In this document: positions 63,009 through 64,000 of the stretch, piece by piece | Numbering within the stretch: position 1 is the stretch's first letter | Layout: every line of letters starts with the position of its first letter | NCBI GenBank assembly: GCA_943192975.1 | Contig: CALPCJ010000002.1 | Span: 124,001-188,000 of the forward strand | From: Senimuribacter intestinalis | GTDB taxonomy: Bacteria; Bacillota; Clostridia; Peptostreptococcales; Anaerovoracaceae | DNA: 64,000 nucleotides | Direction of reading: 5' to 3' | Program-made: the position numbers and the translations under genes | The notes under the pieces: generated by a model | The model's input: only the letters and a program-made list of their open reading frames with translations | What the model was told of the DNA's origin: nothing | Database searches by the model: none

Positions 63009-64000
63009 TTAGCTTTCTCTCTCCACCATACATTCTTTCCGATAAAATGCGATGGCGTATTTGCTCACCTTAGGGTACCCTTCTGCGAGAAAGCCCTGCG
63101 CATACTGCTGCTTCTCGATCTGCTGTAGGGCTTTTTTGCATGCGTCTTCCATCTCCGCAATGCTGCCTGCAGCTTTCAGTTCTAAAATGATGACATTCCC
63201 CTTGCGGATTGCCTGCGTTTTTAGCACGATGTCCGGTCTGCCGTTTCCGCTCTCCCTGTTGGAATGCACCGAATAGCGCCCGTTGTTTATCAGAAGCCCG
63301 CTGAGGAATCCGTGATAATAGCTCTCCGCGTAGTCGAAGTAACTGATGGTATCCATCAGCTGCTCGCTGATGAAGTTCTCTGCCGCCTCGCAATCTCCCT
63401 CTTCCAACGCATTAATCAACGGACTTTTGTCCAGTGCTTCTGCTTTGCGGTTGAACCACTCTTTAATGCTGCGCTCATAAATGGCTGCAATTTCTTCGTT
63501 TGGTATCGCCATTTCAATATAGATATCCCTGTTTTCAATTCGCTGGCTTTTCATCTTCAGATACCCTGTAAAGAACAGAAAGTTCCACAGGCTGTCTTTG
63601 GACGCATGAATGTCGCCATAGGTGATTTCCTCGTGAACCGGCTTTTGGATGGTGCCTCCATCCATCAGGGTTTCCAGTTCTTCCCGGGTGGTATCATCTG
63701 CGTCTTCTATCATGGTTTTTACGATGTCGTTTCCTGAGGTGTTGGACCAGTACGGTCTGGTCGCAATCTGCGCGCCTGCTCTTACGTTGCTCGCATAGCT
63801 TAGGATGCTCCACGGATTATAGATTTCTGTATTTCCAAAGAGATATCCATCGTACCAGGACTTTGCTTCTTCGTATCGCTCTTCCTGATTGTAATACTGC
63901 AGCAGTGCCTTCACTTCTGCTTCGGTAAAGCCAAAACAGCTGCTGTATTTAGGACTGATGATGGAATGAATCTCCAGATTGTTCAGACCCGTGAAGATGC
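63009..64000 (-). CDS. AAA-ATPase-like / PD-(D/E)XK nuclease-like protein, copy 2, N-terminus off window
   Basis: The frame is open from 63009 to the right edge; about 330 C-terminal residues are seen. They match copy 1 closely (IFTGLNNLEIHSIIS..YSSCFGFT, RPYWSNTSGNDIVKTMIEDADDTTREELETLMDGGTI, PVHEEITYGDIHASKDSLWNFLFFTGYLKMKSQRIE) and end in the nuclease-like GRPDIVLKTQAIRKGNVIILELKAAGSIAEME. Function unknown; same orientation as copy 1. Confidence 0.85.
   Translation of the reverse strand, partial: IFTGLNNLEIHSIISPKYSSCFGFTEAEVKALLQYYNQEERYEEAKSWYDGYLFGNTEIYNPWSILSYASNVRAGAQIATRPYWSNTSGNDIVKTMIEDADDTTREELETLMDGGTIQKPVHEEITYGDIHASKDSLWNFLFFTGYLKMKSQRIENRDIYIEMAIPNEEIAAIYERSIKEWFNRKAEALDKSPLINALEEGDCEAAENFISEQLMDTISYFDYAESYYHGFLSGLLINNGRYSVHSNRESGNGRPDIVLKTQAIRKGNVIILELKAAGSIAEMEDACKKALQQIEKQQYAQGFLAEGYPKVSKYAIAFYRKECMVERES

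Noticed and set aside
1..64000. tRNA, rRNA, prophage or transposase genes
   Set aside because: I looked for tRNA T-loop patterns, rRNA segments and integrase/transposase motifs on both strands and saw none; without a scanning program a missed tRNA cannot be fully excluded.

Overview
The window looks like a low-to-medium GC anaerobic Firmicute of class Clostridia, possibly Peptostreptococcales / Anaerovoracaceae-like. This rests on gene content and style (B12-dependent MetH with MetF, ArgR-RecN, amino-acid and peptide catabolism, strong GGAGG ribosome sites, TTGACA/TATAAT promoters) and not on a marker gene, so the lineage is an inference. I see no rRNA, tRNA, CRISPR array, prophage or transposase.

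Layout. (1) 1-7.4 kb: housekeeping genes: metH (cut by the left edge), metF, a uracil/hypoxanthine-type DNA glycosylase, a membrane-anchored GH25 lysozyme, an M20 amidohydrolase, an MnmM-like tRNA methyltransferase and an MBL/beta-CASP hydrolase. (2) 7.5-21.9 kb: one compact, AT-richer operon on the minus strand with its own promoter and terminator. It encodes an XRE regulator, DUF4007 (SspB-like), a large P-loop ATPase (SspC-like), a Zn-ribbon/PAPS-reductase/ferredoxin protein (SspD-like), a cysteine desulfurase, a DUF3343 Se/S-carrier-like protein, a PLD-DEAH helicase, a 53-residue protein, an SMC/DndD-like ATPase and four proteins I cannot name. I read it as a DNA-phosphorothioate defence system of the Ssp branch with an atypical sulfur-delivery module and a restriction half that is not SspE. 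This is the best candidate for an unusual system here. (3) 22.4-31.3 kb: housekeeping again: an RlmD-like methyltransferase, tgt, ferritin, queA, ruvB, ruvA, ruvC, argR, recN.

(4) 31.3-44.2 kb: peptide/amino-acid island A. A leftward operon (M24 aminopeptidase P, class V PLP enzyme, GPH/MFS transporter, RidA, M61 peptidase, then Delta1-pyrroline-2-carboxylate-type reductase and trans-3-hydroxyproline dehydratase) diverges from an XRE-cupin regulator, a PepV dipeptidase fused to a catalytically dead S9 domain, and an intact S9 peptidase. (5) 44.4-47.8 kb: an AAA-ATPase/PD-(D/E)XK-type protein, a LysE exporter and a LysR regulator. (6) 47.9-48.25 kb: a non-coding array of alternating inverted copies of a 9-bp motif with a 63-bp period. 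(7) 48.3-62.9 kb: peptide island B: MATE, RidA, class V PLP enzyme, GntR, two S10 peptidases, GPH/MFS transporter, S9 peptidase, a dead S9 fragment, an M14 carboxypeptidase, a third S10 peptidase and a divergent LysR. Three copies of a 15-bp motif lie upstream of the leading genes and of gntR, suggesting one GntR regulon. (8) 63.0-64.0 kb: a second copy of the AAA-ATPase-like gene, cut by the right edge.

The two islands share a plan (GPH/MFS importer, cytosolic exo/oligopeptidases, class V PLP enzyme, RidA). This suggests uptake of peptide-like or modified-peptide substrates, intracellular trimming, PLP-dependent cleavage and RidA-assisted imine hydrolysis. The hydroxyproline dehydratase/reductase pair points to proline-rich or collagen-like substrates for island A.
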